Program-made: the position numbers and the translations under genes | NCBI GenBank assembly: GCA_045543635.1 | Contig: JAZQMT010000082.1 | Span: 1 to 7,783 of the forward strand | Reading direction: 5' to 3' | Source of the DNA: SIG578 sp045543635 | GTDB taxonomy: Bacteria; Bacillota; Clostridia; Oscillospirales; Ruminococcaceae | DNA length: 7,783 bases | The notes under the pieces: model-generated | What the model was told of the DNA's origin: nothing | Database searches by the model: none | Seen by the model: only the letters and a program-made list of their open reading frames with translations | Part shown: positions 1-5,830 of the stretch, in pieces | How the letters are laid out: every line of letters starts with the position of its first letter | Numbering within the stretch: position 1 is the first letter of the stretch

Positions 1-76
1 CAAGCTCGCGAACAAATTGCTCGCGGCAGCCGGGCTTTGCATGATAGGTTACAAACAGCAAGAATGTTTTATTCAT
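1..76 (-). CDS. Antibiotic-biosynthesis-monooxygenase-like protein, N-terminal part only
   Basis: Read leftwards from the ATG at 76-74, the sequence encodes 25 residues beginning MNKTFLLFVTYHAKPGCREQ before the window ends. A hydrophobic first strand (LLFVTY) followed by a KPGxREQFV segment is the typical opening of small dimeric ABM-fold proteins (YgiN-like quinol monooxygenases, about 95-110 residues), which act on quinols or similar aromatics in the cytoplasm. A good ribosome binding site, GGGAGGAGC, lies about 7 bases before the start, and a well-formed promoter candidate is further upstream. The gene is divergent from the serine dehydratase remnant. Only a quarter of the protein is visible and no catalytic residue can be checked, so the family is a likely guess; that it is a real gene start is better supported. 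Confidence 0.6.
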   Translation of the reverse strand, partial: MNKTFLLFVTYHAKPGCREQFVREL

Positions 77-106
77 AAATGCTCCTCCCAAAATTATTTT
101 ATAACT

Positions 107-135
107 ATTATGACATATGCTTTGCCTAAAATCAA
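107..135 (-). promoter_or_regulatory. Promoter candidate for the leftward monooxygenase-like gene
   Basis: On the minus strand a TTGATT box (135-130) is followed after exactly 17 bases by CATAAT (112-107). This matches the sigma-70/SigA consensus at 4 of 6 and 5 of 6 positions. Transcription would start near 100, about 25 bases before the ATG and upstream of the ribosome binding site. It lies back to back with the serine dehydratase promoter. Confidence 0.5.
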
Positions 136-149
136 TCCCGATTTTCGTC

Positions 150-178
150 TTGTGATTTTGCTGGGCGCATGTTATAAT
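150..178 (+). promoter_or_regulatory. Promoter candidate for the serine dehydratase remnant
   Basis: TTGTGA (150-155), a 17-base spacer and a perfect TATAAT (173-178) form a strong SigA-type promoter. The predicted start near 185 leaves a leader of about 20 bases containing AAGGTG (195-200) before the ATG at 206. The promoter is well preserved although the gene behind it has lost most of its length. Confidence 0.6.
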
Positions 179-205
179 ACAAAAAAAGGGTTTTAAGGTG
201 ACATT

Positions 206-535
206 ATGAAATCAATTCGAAGTATTTATAAAATAGGGCTTGGTCCCTCCAGCTCGCACACCATGGGTCCCTCCTATGCTGCTGCAATGCGAGCTATTAA
301 TGCGCTCAGTCTAGCGAACTTTTTATATGGCAGCCGAAAGGTTTCCTTTGATATTGTTGTTGAAACCATGTACCAAACGGGAAAGGATTTGTCCTACCTC
401 TATCGGGAAACTTCGCAAGGCGGTCTGGCAAAGCTTTACACCAATAAAATAAAAAATGTCTTTATAAACACAGCCTCCCTCTTTCATGAGGGAGGCTGTT
501 GTGCGCTGACAAACCTAAAGGGAGAGTTATTCTAA
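206..535 (+). pseudogene. L-serine dehydratase (L-serine ammonia-lyase, Fe-S type), internally deleted remnant
   Basis: The 109-residue reading frame begins MKSIRSIYKIGLGPSSSHTMGP, the conserved N-terminal signature of iron-sulfur L-serine ammonia-lyases, which convert serine to pyruvate and ammonia. From about residue 30 it jumps to what looks like the C-terminal end of the same family: VSFDIVVETMYQTGKDLS, then YRETSQGGLAKLY at about 67-79. Single-chain enzymes of this type have roughly 400 residues, so about 300, including the cysteine ligands of the [4Fe-4S] cluster, are missing. The junction is in frame. The last 25 or so residues (FINTASLFHEGG onward) resemble nothing in the family and are encoded by a perfect hairpin plus AT-rich DNA, so the native end was probably near residue 83. 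Promoter and ribosome binding site look intact, so a short peptide may still be made, but it cannot be an active lyase. An assembly error cannot be excluded from sequence alone. Confidence 0.75.
470..499. repeat. Perfect 12-bp hairpin in the 3' end of the serine dehydratase remnant
   Basis: ACAGCCTCCCTC (470-481) and GAGGGAGGCTGT (488-499) are exact inverse complements around the 6-base loop TTTCAT. No T-run follows on the plus strand; on the minus strand only a mixed AT-rich stretch follows. It is therefore a poor intrinsic terminator in either direction and may be a small interspersed palindromic repeat. It supplies the unrelated C-terminal codons of the remnant reading frame. Confidence 0.6.
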
Positions 536-581
536 TTTTTTTGCTCCGTTTTTTTGTTGTGAAAAAAGCATAATGGGTATA

Positions 582-1241
582 TTATACCGTTTTCTCCAAG
601 AGCAGAGAGGTAAGCGCAGGAACGGTTTGGGCAATATTTTCTGCCCCTGCCTCTTCCAATTCCTCATAGCTTCCATATCCGAATAAAACACCGATGCAGC
701 AAATGCCCGCCTCATGCGCGCCGGCAACATCATATTTTCGGTCACCGATCATCACACTGTTTTGCGGCGTTATTTCGGGGCACTGCTCCATTAAGTATTT
801 TATGACATCGTATTTTTTGGGACGCCCTTCCGAAAGGGTGTTGCCTGCAATAAAGGTAAAATACTGTGCGAGGTCAAAGTGCGTTAGTATCTTTTTTGCA
901 TAAATTTCGGGCTTGGAGGTTGCAAGATAGAGCTTGCTTCCGTTTTGGGTAAGCGCCTTGAGCAGCTCAGGAATACCCGCATACACCTCGTTTTGGTAAA
1001 GCCCGTTTTTAGAAAAGTATTCTCTGTAATCGGACAGTGCCTGTGCCGCTTTTTCTCTTGAAAAGCCCCACATTTCCATAAATGCATCCATAAGCGGCGG
1101 GCCGATGCAGCAGTAAAGCTGGCGCCTGTCCGGAGGCGCTATTCCCTGTTTTCTAAGGGCATACATAATAGAGTTTGTGATGCCGAGCGCGGGGTCGGTA
1201 AGTGTTCCGTCCAAATCAAATAAAATATGCTTATAAGACAT
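582..1241 (-). CDS. HAD-superfamily hydrolase, phosphoglycolate-phosphatase-like
   Basis: A 219-residue cytoplasmic phosphatase of the Gph/PGP branch of the haloacid dehalogenase superfamily, likely to hydrolyse a small phosphorylated metabolite. All HAD motifs are visible: motif I FDLDGTLTD with nucleophile D9 and acid/base D11; motif II LATSK (T108/S109); a lysine in the RPKKYD segment (142-143); and motif IV MIGDRKYDVAG with Mg-binding D167 and D171. Residues 15-85 form the helical cap (type C1), and the length is typical. I chose the ATG at 1241, because AAAGGAG lies 9 bases upstream. The in-frame ATG at 1262 would overlap the AraC stop as ATGA but has no ribosome binding site. The gene follows the AraC gene after 17 bases that are almost filled by the Shine-Dalgarno region, so the two are probably co-transcribed. 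The substrate cannot be named; a sugar phosphate is plausible from context. Confidence 0.88.
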   Translation of the reverse strand: MSYKHILFDLDGTLTDPALGITNSIMYALRKQGIAPPDRRQLYCCIGPPLMDAFMEMWGFSREKAAQALSDYREYFSKNGLYQNEVYAGIPELLKALTQNGSKLYLATSKPEIYAKKILTHFDLAQYFTFIAGNTLSEGRPKKYDVIKYLMEQCPEITPQNSVMIGDRKYDVAGAHEAGICCIGVLFGYGSYEELEEAGAENIAQTVPALTSLLLEKTV

Positions 1242-1258
1242 TAGGACAAGCTCCTTTC

Positions 1259-2080
1259 TCATTTGCTGCGCCCCGGCGAAACACCAAAGCGGCGGCGATA
1301 GGCTCGGTAAAATACCGAATAATCATTAAATCCGCAAAGGGTGGCGGCTTTTGTGGGCGGGGTTCCGCTGCGTATCATTTGTTGGGCAGCCATCAGTCGT
1401 TTAACAGTGACATATTCCCACACCGCTGAACCGGTTGCCGCCTTAAATATGCGGCAAAGCTGCGGCTTACTGATATAAAAACGGGTGCAAATATGGTCAA
1501 GCGAAAGGTCTTCCGAGAGATGACGGTTGACATAGTCGATAATGCGTCTGCCCGGTGCCTCGCTGTCGGAAACATTGTTTTTCTTATTTTCATAGGCAAT
1601 GCATAGTTCGTTCAGCATGGGAATAAGCATAGAAATGATTTGTCTGTGTGGCTCCTGGCTCTTTTCCATCATGCTCTCGGCAAGCATACCGCACAGCGAG
1701 GAGGAAAAATCCGAAGGAGTAAACAAATTGCGTTCTCCAAGCTCGCGGTCATTAAATGCATATAAGAGCTTAAGCTCGGGGTCAATGGAACGAATGATCT
1801 CGGGGTCAAAATGAAGCGAAATGCGCTCGTAGGGCTCACTTTTGTCTATAACCAGCGTGTGTGACTCGGCATGGCGCATGATAAGAATGTCCCCGGGGTG
1901 GAGCGGGTAGCGCGTGCCTTCAATCAGAAAGCTTGCCTTTCCTCCGATAAAATAATAAAGCTCATTAAACAAATGAGTATGCACATGCGGAGAGAAGCCC
2001 GCGTTTTTGGGGTCGGAAAAATCGGTCAATGTATAGTGAAAGTTTAAGCGTTGGTCCTTATATTCATAGTGCTGTTTCAT
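1259..2080 (-). CDS. AraC-family transcriptional regulator with N-terminal cupin-like sensor domain
   Basis: A 273-residue DNA-binding regulator. Residues about 28-90 form a cupin-like ligand-binding region with the HVHTHLFNELYYF strand, GKASFLIEGTRYPLHPGDIL and a later His-rich turn, as in AraC/RhaS-type sugar sensors. Residues about 178-270 are the double helix-turn-helix domain: first HTH around 193-213 (SLDHICTRFYISKPQLCRIF), second around 241-262 ending in the family signature FNDYSVFYRAYRRRFGVSPG. The start at 2080 is preferred because AAGGAG (2095-2090) lies 9 bases upstream. The frame stays open further upstream to 2152, but that part is AT-rich, has no ribosome binding site and would cross the promoter. 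The gene is divergent from uxuA and is probably the activator of the uronate operon, responding to a sugar acid or glycoside; the ligand is unknown. The HAD phosphatase follows in the same direction. Confidence 0.9.
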   Translation of the reverse strand: MKQHYEYKDQRLNFHYTLTDFSDPKNAGFSPHVHTHLFNELYYFIGGKASFLIEGTRYPLHPGDILIMRHAESHTLVIDKSEPYERISLHFDPEIIRSIDPELKLLYAFNDRELGERNLFTPSDFSSSLCGMLAESMMEKSQEPHRQIISMLIPMLNELCIAYENKKNNVSDSEAPGRRIIDYVNRHLSEDLSLDHICTRFYISKPQLCRIFKAATGSAVWEYVTVKRLMAAQQMIRSGTPPTKAATLCGFNDYSVFYRAYRRRFGVSPGRSK

Positions 2081-2101
2081 GTTTTTTGTCTCCTTTTTCT
2101 T

Positions 2102-2130
2102 AATATAGCACGAAATGATAAGATTTGCAA
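2102..2130 (-). promoter_or_regulatory. Promoter candidate for the AraC-HAD unit
   Basis: On the minus strand TTGCAA (2130-2125) and TATATT (2107-2102) are separated by exactly 17 bases, matching consensus at 4 of 6 and 5 of 6 positions. The predicted start near 2095 would leave a very short leader whose 5' end is the ribosome binding site itself, so the true start may lie a little further upstream. Confidence 0.4.
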
Positions 2131-2141
2131 TATAAAATGAA

Positions 2142-2151
2142 TGTTTAAACA
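2142..2151. promoter_or_regulatory. Palindromic operator candidate TGTTTAAACA
   Basis: A perfect 10-bp palindrome sits between the two divergent promoter candidates, 6 bases upstream of the uxuA -35 box and 11 bases from the araC -35 box. This is a natural place for an activator or for control of both promoters. AraC proteins more often bind direct repeats, and AT-rich palindromes arise by chance, so the assignment is tentative. Confidence 0.3.
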
Positions 2152-2157
2152 ATTTTA

Positions 2158-2186
2158 TTGTCTTTATTTTTATAGTATTATAAAAT
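2158..2186 (+). promoter_or_regulatory. Promoter candidate for the uronate operon (uxuA onward)
   Basis: TTGTCT (2158-2163) and TAAAAT (2181-2186) are separated by 17 bases, matching consensus at 4 of 6 and 5 of 6 positions. Transcription starting near 2193 would give a leader of about 36 bases. The surrounding DNA is very AT-rich, so alternative -10 boxes (TATTAT at 2176, TATAAA at 2179) are possible. The imperfect -35 suits an activator-dependent promoter. Confidence 0.42.
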
Positions 2187-2228
2187 TAAATATAAGCCGT
2201 AAAGGCAGAAACGGTAGGTGTTGACAAT

Positions 2229-3266
2229 ATGAAGCTTTCCTTCCGATGGTATGGAGAAAGTGACCCGGTAACTCTGGAAAAAATCAGCCAGATACCTATG
2301 ATGCGCAGCATCGTTTCGGCTGTGTATGATGTGAAACCGGGCGGAATTTGGAGCAATGAGAGCATCCAAAAGATCAGTGATCAGGCAAAAGAGCATGGTC
2401 TTGTTTTTGACGTTGTTGAAAGTGTCCCCGTCCCCGAGGACATTAAGCTGGGCAACGAAAAGGCGGACGAGCTGATCGATATTTATTGTGAAAATGTGAG
2501 AAGGCTCGGTAAAGCCGGCATTAAATGCATTTGCTATAACTTTATGCCTGTTTTTGACTGGCTGCGCAGTGAGCTTGAGCATCAGCAGGCGGACGGAGCC
2601 AATGCCCTTGCCTATGACGAGGAAACGGTTCTTTCCATGAACCCCTTAAAGGGAGACCTTTCGCTTCCCGGATGGGATGCAAGCTACACCAAAGAGGGCA
2701 TGCGTGAGCTTTTAAATGCCTATGCAGATATTGACGAGGAGCAGCTGTGGAAAAACCTTGAAAAATTTCTTAAAAAGGTTATTCCCGTTGCAGTGGAGAG
2801 CGGCATTAATATGGCTATCCATCCGGATGATCCCCCGTGGGGCATTTTCGGGCTTCCCCGCATTATTACCAATAAAGAAAACCTGCAGCGTTTTCTTGAC
2901 ATCGTTCCCGTTAAAAATAACGGTCTTACCTTCTGCACAGGCTCGCTGGGCGCAAACCCCGACAATGACCTTGTTGACATGGCAAAAACCTTTGCAGACC
3001 GTATCCACTTCCTGCACCTTCGCAATATCAAGCACACCGGTCCCCGCCGCTTTGAAGAGGTCGGACATCCCACCGATTGCGGCTCTATTGATATGTTCGG
3101 TATCGCTAAGGCTCTTGTGGACAATGGGTTTGACGGATATGTCCGCCCCGACCACGGCCGCATGATTTGGGGCGAAAAGGGCAGATACGGTTATGGACTT
3201 TATGACCGTGCGCTGGGTGCCACCTATATCGCAGGTCTTTTCGAGGCAATTGAAAAATTGAAATAA
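2229..3266 (+). CDS. uxuA: Mannonate dehydratase
   Basis: A 345-residue cytoplasmic enzyme that dehydrates D-mannonate to 2-keto-3-deoxy-D-gluconate, the last specific step of glucuronate breakdown. It is a metal-dependent TIM barrel. Recognisable stretches are MKLSFRWYGESDPVTLEKI at the start, CYNFMPVFDW (102-111), AIHPDDPPWGIFGLPRI (196-212), TFCTGSLGA (234-242), HFLHLRN (260-266) and YVRPDHGR (304-311). H198, C236, H263 and D308 sit where this family carries its Mn/Fe ligands (one Cys, two His, one Asp). The length fits the short Bacillus/Streptococcus-type UxuA rather than the longer E. coli form. The ribosome binding site is modest (GTAGGTG, 8 bases before ATG) compared with AAGGAG at later genes of the operon. 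It is first in a rightward run of five genes, divergent from the AraC regulator; the next gene follows after 20 bases. Confidence 0.95.
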   Translation: MKLSFRWYGESDPVTLEKISQIPMMRSIVSAVYDVKPGGIWSNESIQKISDQAKEHGLVFDVVESVPVPEDIKLGNEKADELIDIYCENVRRLGKAGIKCICYNFMPVFDWLRSELEHQQADGANALAYDEETVLSMNPLKGDLSLPGWDASYTKEGMRELLNAYADIDEEQLWKNLEKFLKKVIPVAVESGINMAIHPDDPPWGIFGLPRIITNKENLQRFLDIVPVKNNGLTFCTGSLGANPDNDLVDMAKTFADRIHFLHLRNIKHTGPRRFEEVGHPTDCGSIDMFGIAKALVDNGFDGYVRPDHGRMIWGEKGRYGYGLYDRALGATYIAGLFEAIEKLK

Positions 3267-3286
3267 AAGGCTAAAGGAGAATAATC

Positions 3287-4063
3287 ATGAGACTTGGAGC
3301 AAGTTCAGATACTACAAGATTAGAATTTGTCAGAGATGCCGATTTAAATTATCTTGAAATGGCACTTTATGAGATCGCACCTATGACCGATGAGGAGTTT
3401 GAGCAGCTGATTGTTACTCTTGACAAGCTCGGACTTCATGTTGAGGTTGTCAACGGATTTACCTGTTCCGGTATGACCGTTGTTGGTGATGATGTTGATT
3501 GGGACGATTGGAGAGCTTATTGCCAGCGCGGTCTTGCAAGAGCAAAGCGCCTCGGAGCAGAGGTTTGCCTTTTCGGAAGCGGAAAAGCCCGTAACATTCC
3601 CGAAGGATACGATCGTCAGAAAGGTCTTGATCAGATTGATAACGCTCTGCGCATCATCGGTGATGAGGCAGGCAAGCTGGGCATGACCTTGGTTATCGAG
3701 CACTTAAACTACAAAGAGACCAATACATTAAACTCCCTTTCTGAAGTTATCGAAACAGTTAAGCGCTTAAATCACCCCAACATTCGCGCACATGTTGATT
3801 TTTATCATCTTACCTGTGTCGGAGAGTCGCTTGAGGTGGTTGAAAACTCTGAGGGACTTATCGGACACGTTCATATTGCCCGTGGTGCAGACCGCAAGTT
3901 CCCTGCTCCGGAGGATGCCGGAGAGCTCAGGAGATGGAAGGCTGCTCTTGATAAGTGCGGATATGACGGCAGAGTTTCTCTTGAGGCAGGTCCCAGAGTT
4001 TTGGCAGACTATCCCAAGGAAATTCGCGTTGCACGCGATGTAGCTATCGACATCTTTAAATAA
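3287..4063 (+). CDS. Sugar phosphate isomerase/epimerase-type TIM-barrel protein (first copy)
   Basis: A 258-residue protein of the xylose-isomerase-like/AP-endonuclease-2 TIM-barrel superfamily, which includes ketose 3-epimerases, hydroxypyruvate isomerase, IolE and IolI. The four positions that usually hold the divalent metal are occupied: E138 in VIEHLN, D171 in HVDFYH, H197 in GHVHIARG and E233 in SLEAG. It is therefore probably an active enzyme on a sugar, keto-sugar or sugar acid. No signal peptide is seen. AAAGGAG lies just before the ATG. The gene sits between uxuA and uxuB, 20 bases after the first and 13 before the second, so it belongs to the same transcript. Since no UxaC-type uronate isomerase is present, a uronate or keto-acid isomerisation is an attractive guess, but family membership alone cannot name the substrate. 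Confidence 0.85.
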   Translation: MRLGASSDTTRLEFVRDADLNYLEMALYEIAPMTDEEFEQLIVTLDKLGLHVEVVNGFTCSGMTVVGDDVDWDDWRAYCQRGLARAKRLGAEVCLFGSGKARNIPEGYDRQKGLDQIDNALRIIGDEAGKLGMTLVIEHLNYKETNTLNSLSEVIETVKRLNHPNIRAHVDFYHLTCVGESLEVVENSEGLIGHVHIARGADRKFPAPEDAGELRRWKAALDKCGYDGRVSLEAGPRVLADYPKEIRVARDVAIDIFK

Positions 4064-4076
4064 GGAGAAATAAAAA

Positions 4077-4901
4077 ATGAACAGAGTTGTTGTTGTAACA
4101 GGTGCAGGCGGAGTTCTCTGCTCCGGTTTTGCAAAATATCTTGCTCAGCTCGGCGATAAGGTTGCACTTCTTGACCTTAATGTTGAGGCTGCACAAAAGG
4201 TTGCCGACGAAATCAATGCAAACGGCGGCAAGGCATTTGCTTACAAATGCAATGTCCTTGAAAAGGAAAGCATTGAACAGGTGCATCAGGCAGTTTTAAA
4301 GGATCTCGGCAAATGCGATATTCTCATTAACGGTGCAGGAGGAAACAATCCCCGCGCTACCACTTTGCATGAGGAATATGTGCAGGGCGATGAGGATGCC
4401 TCTGATTTTCTCACCTTCTTTAATATTGAGGAAAAGGGCTTCGATTTCGTTTTCGACCTTAACTTAAAAGGCGTTCTTCTCCCCAGCCAGGTGTTTATGA
4501 CCGATATGCTGGGCAGAGAGGGTTGCTGCGTACTGAATGTTTCTTCCATGAACGCTTATCGCCCTCTCACCAAAATCCCTGCATATTCTGCTGCCAAAGC
4601 CGCTGTTTCTAACTTTACCTCTTGGTTGGCAGTTCACTTTGCAAAAGAGGGCATTCGTGTTAACGCGATTGCTCCCGGATTCTTTGTTTCCAATCAGAAC
4701 AGAGCCCTCCTCTTTAACGAGGACGGAACGCCCACACCCAGAACCGACAAAATTCTTCGTTCGACTCCTATGGGCCGTTTCGGCGAGGCAGAGGAGCTGC
4801 TCGGCACGCTGGAGTGGCTTCTTGACAGCAAGAAAGCCGGCTTTGTAACCGGCATCACCGTTCCTGTAGACGGTGGATTTTCCGCATATTCGGGGGTATA
4901 A
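4077..4901 (+). CDS. uxuB: SDR-family D-mannonate oxidoreductase (fructuronate reductase)
   Basis: A 274-residue short-chain dehydrogenase/reductase, close in type to the Bacillus subtilis UxuB (YjmF) enzyme that interconverts D-fructuronate and D-mannonate. Visible motifs are the Rossmann glycine motif TGAGGVLCSG (8-17), D33 at the end of strand 2 (suggesting NAD(H) rather than NADP(H)), NGAGG (85-89), catalytic S157 in NVSSMNAY, and YSAAK with Y170 and K174. The C-terminal GFVTGITVPVDGGFSAYSGV is typical of the family. An extended loop at about 90-122, opening NNPRATTLHEEYVQGDE, separates this group from generic 3-oxoacyl reductases. AAGGAG precedes the start, 13 bases after the TIM-barrel gene. 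It works directly before UxuA in the pathway. The exact substrate is inferred from similarity and from adjacency to uxuA. Confidence 0.85.
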   Translation: MNRVVVVTGAGGVLCSGFAKYLAQLGDKVALLDLNVEAAQKVADEINANGGKAFAYKCNVLEKESIEQVHQAVLKDLGKCDILINGAGGNNPRATTLHEEYVQGDEDASDFLTFFNIEEKGFDFVFDLNLKGVLLPSQVFMTDMLGREGCCVLNVSSMNAYRPLTKIPAYSAAKAAVSNFTSWLAVHFAKEGIRVNAIAPGFFVSNQNRALLFNEDGTPTPRTDKILRSTPMGRFGEAEELLGTLEWLLDSKKAGFVTGITVPVDGGFSAYSGV

Positions 4902-4904
4902 ATT

Positions 4905-5759
4905 ATGAACAAACTTGGTTTTTATGCATTTGCTGATGAATCCAGCCCGTTTATTGATGAGCAGATCAAGGCTCTTCTCAAAAACGGCTATGACGGTGTT
5001 GAAATGAGAACGGTTGACGAGGTCAGCATCTCCGACATCACAATCGAGAAAGCAAAAGAGGTTCGCAAAAAGTTTGATGATGCAGGCCTTAAGGTTTGGT
5101 CTCTCGGCTCGCCGCTGGGCAAAATTGAAATGGAAAAGGATGATTTTGCAGAGCATTTGGAAAAGGTGCGCCACACATTAGAGCTTTCCCACATTCTCGG
5201 TGCAGAGAATATCCGCATGTTCTCTTTCTATATTCCCGAGGGCAAGGACCCTGCAATTTACAGAAACGAGATCATGGATCGCCTTTCTCAGATGGTTGCG
5301 CTTGCAAAGGATGCAGGCGTTGCCCTCTGCCATGAAAATGAAAAAGGCATTTATGGCGACACCGCTGAGCGTTGCCTCGATGTTCTCGAAACTGTTCCCG
5401 GATTGTGCGGAATTTTTGACCCTGCAAACTTTGGGCAGTGCGGTGTTGACACCAAAAAAGCATGGGAACTTGTAGGTCCCTACATCAAATATATGCACAT
5501 TAAAGATGCAAGGGAGGACTGCAAGGTTGTTCCTCCGGGTGAAGGCATTGGAAATGTTCCTTATATTGTTGGTGAATTTATTAAGAAGGGCGGAAACTCC
5601 TTTACTGTTGAGCCCCATCTTTCTGCATTTACCGCGCTGAAATCTCTTGAGAGACCCGGTGAGGAAAGCAATGTTGATAACTTCAGATTCAAATCCAAGC
5701 CTGAAGCATTTGACTACGCTTGCCAGACCTTTAAGAAAATCGCTGAGTCAGTTAAATAA
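4905..5759 (+). CDS. Sugar phosphate isomerase/epimerase-type TIM-barrel protein (second copy)
   Basis: A 284-residue protein of the same broad TIM-barrel superfamily as the gene at 3287 but clearly diverged from it. It opens with MNKLGFYAFADESSP and keeps probable metal ligands E144 (LCHENEKG), D172 (FDPANFGQCG), H198 (MHIKDA) and E236 (TVEPHL). The PPGEGIGNVPY segment (210-220) is common in epimerase/isomerase relatives. All four ligands being present argues for an active enzyme. The ATG is only 3 bases after the uxuB stop; its ribosome binding site (GGGGGT) lies inside the end of uxuB, which suggests translational coupling. The Gfo/Idh dehydrogenase is next. Pairings of a Gfo/Idh dehydrogenase with such TIM barrels occur in inositol breakdown and in 3-keto-glycoside routes, so a role on an oxidised sugar or polyol is plausible. 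The substrate is unknown. Confidence 0.85.
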   Translation: MNKLGFYAFADESSPFIDEQIKALLKNGYDGVEMRTVDEVSISDITIEKAKEVRKKFDDAGLKVWSLGSPLGKIEMEKDDFAEHLEKVRHTLELSHILGAENIRMFSFYIPEGKDPAIYRNEIMDRLSQMVALAKDAGVALCHENEKGIYGDTAERCLDVLETVPGLCGIFDPANFGQCGVDTKKAWELVGPYIKYMHIKDAREDCKVVPPGEGIGNVPYIVGEFIKKGGNSFTVEPHLSAFTALKSLERPGEESNVDNFRFKSKPEAFDYACQTFKKIAESVK

Positions 5760-5771
5760 TCTATGTACGAA

Positions 5772-5821
5772 AGCCTTAGGGCTATAATAAACTTTGCGCA
5801 GTAATTTATGCGCCAAGGAGG
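5772..5821 (+). promoter_or_regulatory. Structured leader with possible internal promoter before the Gfo/Idh gene
   Basis: The 71-base gap before the last gene of the operon is much longer than the other gaps (3 to 20 bases). It holds a perfect TATAAT (5783-5788) without a convincing -35 box, a weak hairpin AGCC/GGCT (5772-5783), and a GCGCA/TGCGC hairpin (5796-5813). That hairpin ends two bases before a full Shine-Dalgarno AAGGAGG (5815-5821). The arrangement could set the expression of the last gene separately, but no known riboswitch is recognisable. Confidence 0.3.
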
Positions 5822-5830
5822 AAAATTACA

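Noticed and set aside
527..745. 72-codon minus-strand frame at the end of the HAD gene
   Set aside because: It is an alternative frame of the HAD coding sequence without independent start signals or any recognisable family.
1242..1262. Earlier start for the HAD gene at 1262, overlapping the AraC stop as ATGA
   Set aside because: No Shine-Dalgarno sequence precedes it, whereas AAAGGAG sits 9 bases before the ATG at 1241, where the conserved HAD N-terminus begins (MSYKHILFDLDGT).
2081..2152. N-terminal extension of the AraC protein to 2152
   Set aside because: The extra 24 residues are encoded by AT-rich DNA that includes the probable promoter, and a good ribosome binding site supports the start at 2080.
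2221..2226. Perfect TTGACA just before the uxuA start
   Set aside because: As a -35 box it would place the -10 region and transcript start inside the uxuA coding sequence, so it cannot drive uxuA. It is probably chance.
2081..2228. Riboswitch or attenuator in the uxuA leader
   Set aside because: The predicted leader is only about 36 bases, with no strong hairpin or T-tract, too short for a known riboswitch class.
2712..3163. Long overlapping minus-strand and alternative-frame reading frames inside uxuA
   Set aside because: uxuA is a clear full-length family member in this region. The other frames are open because of its codon use and show no domain of their own.
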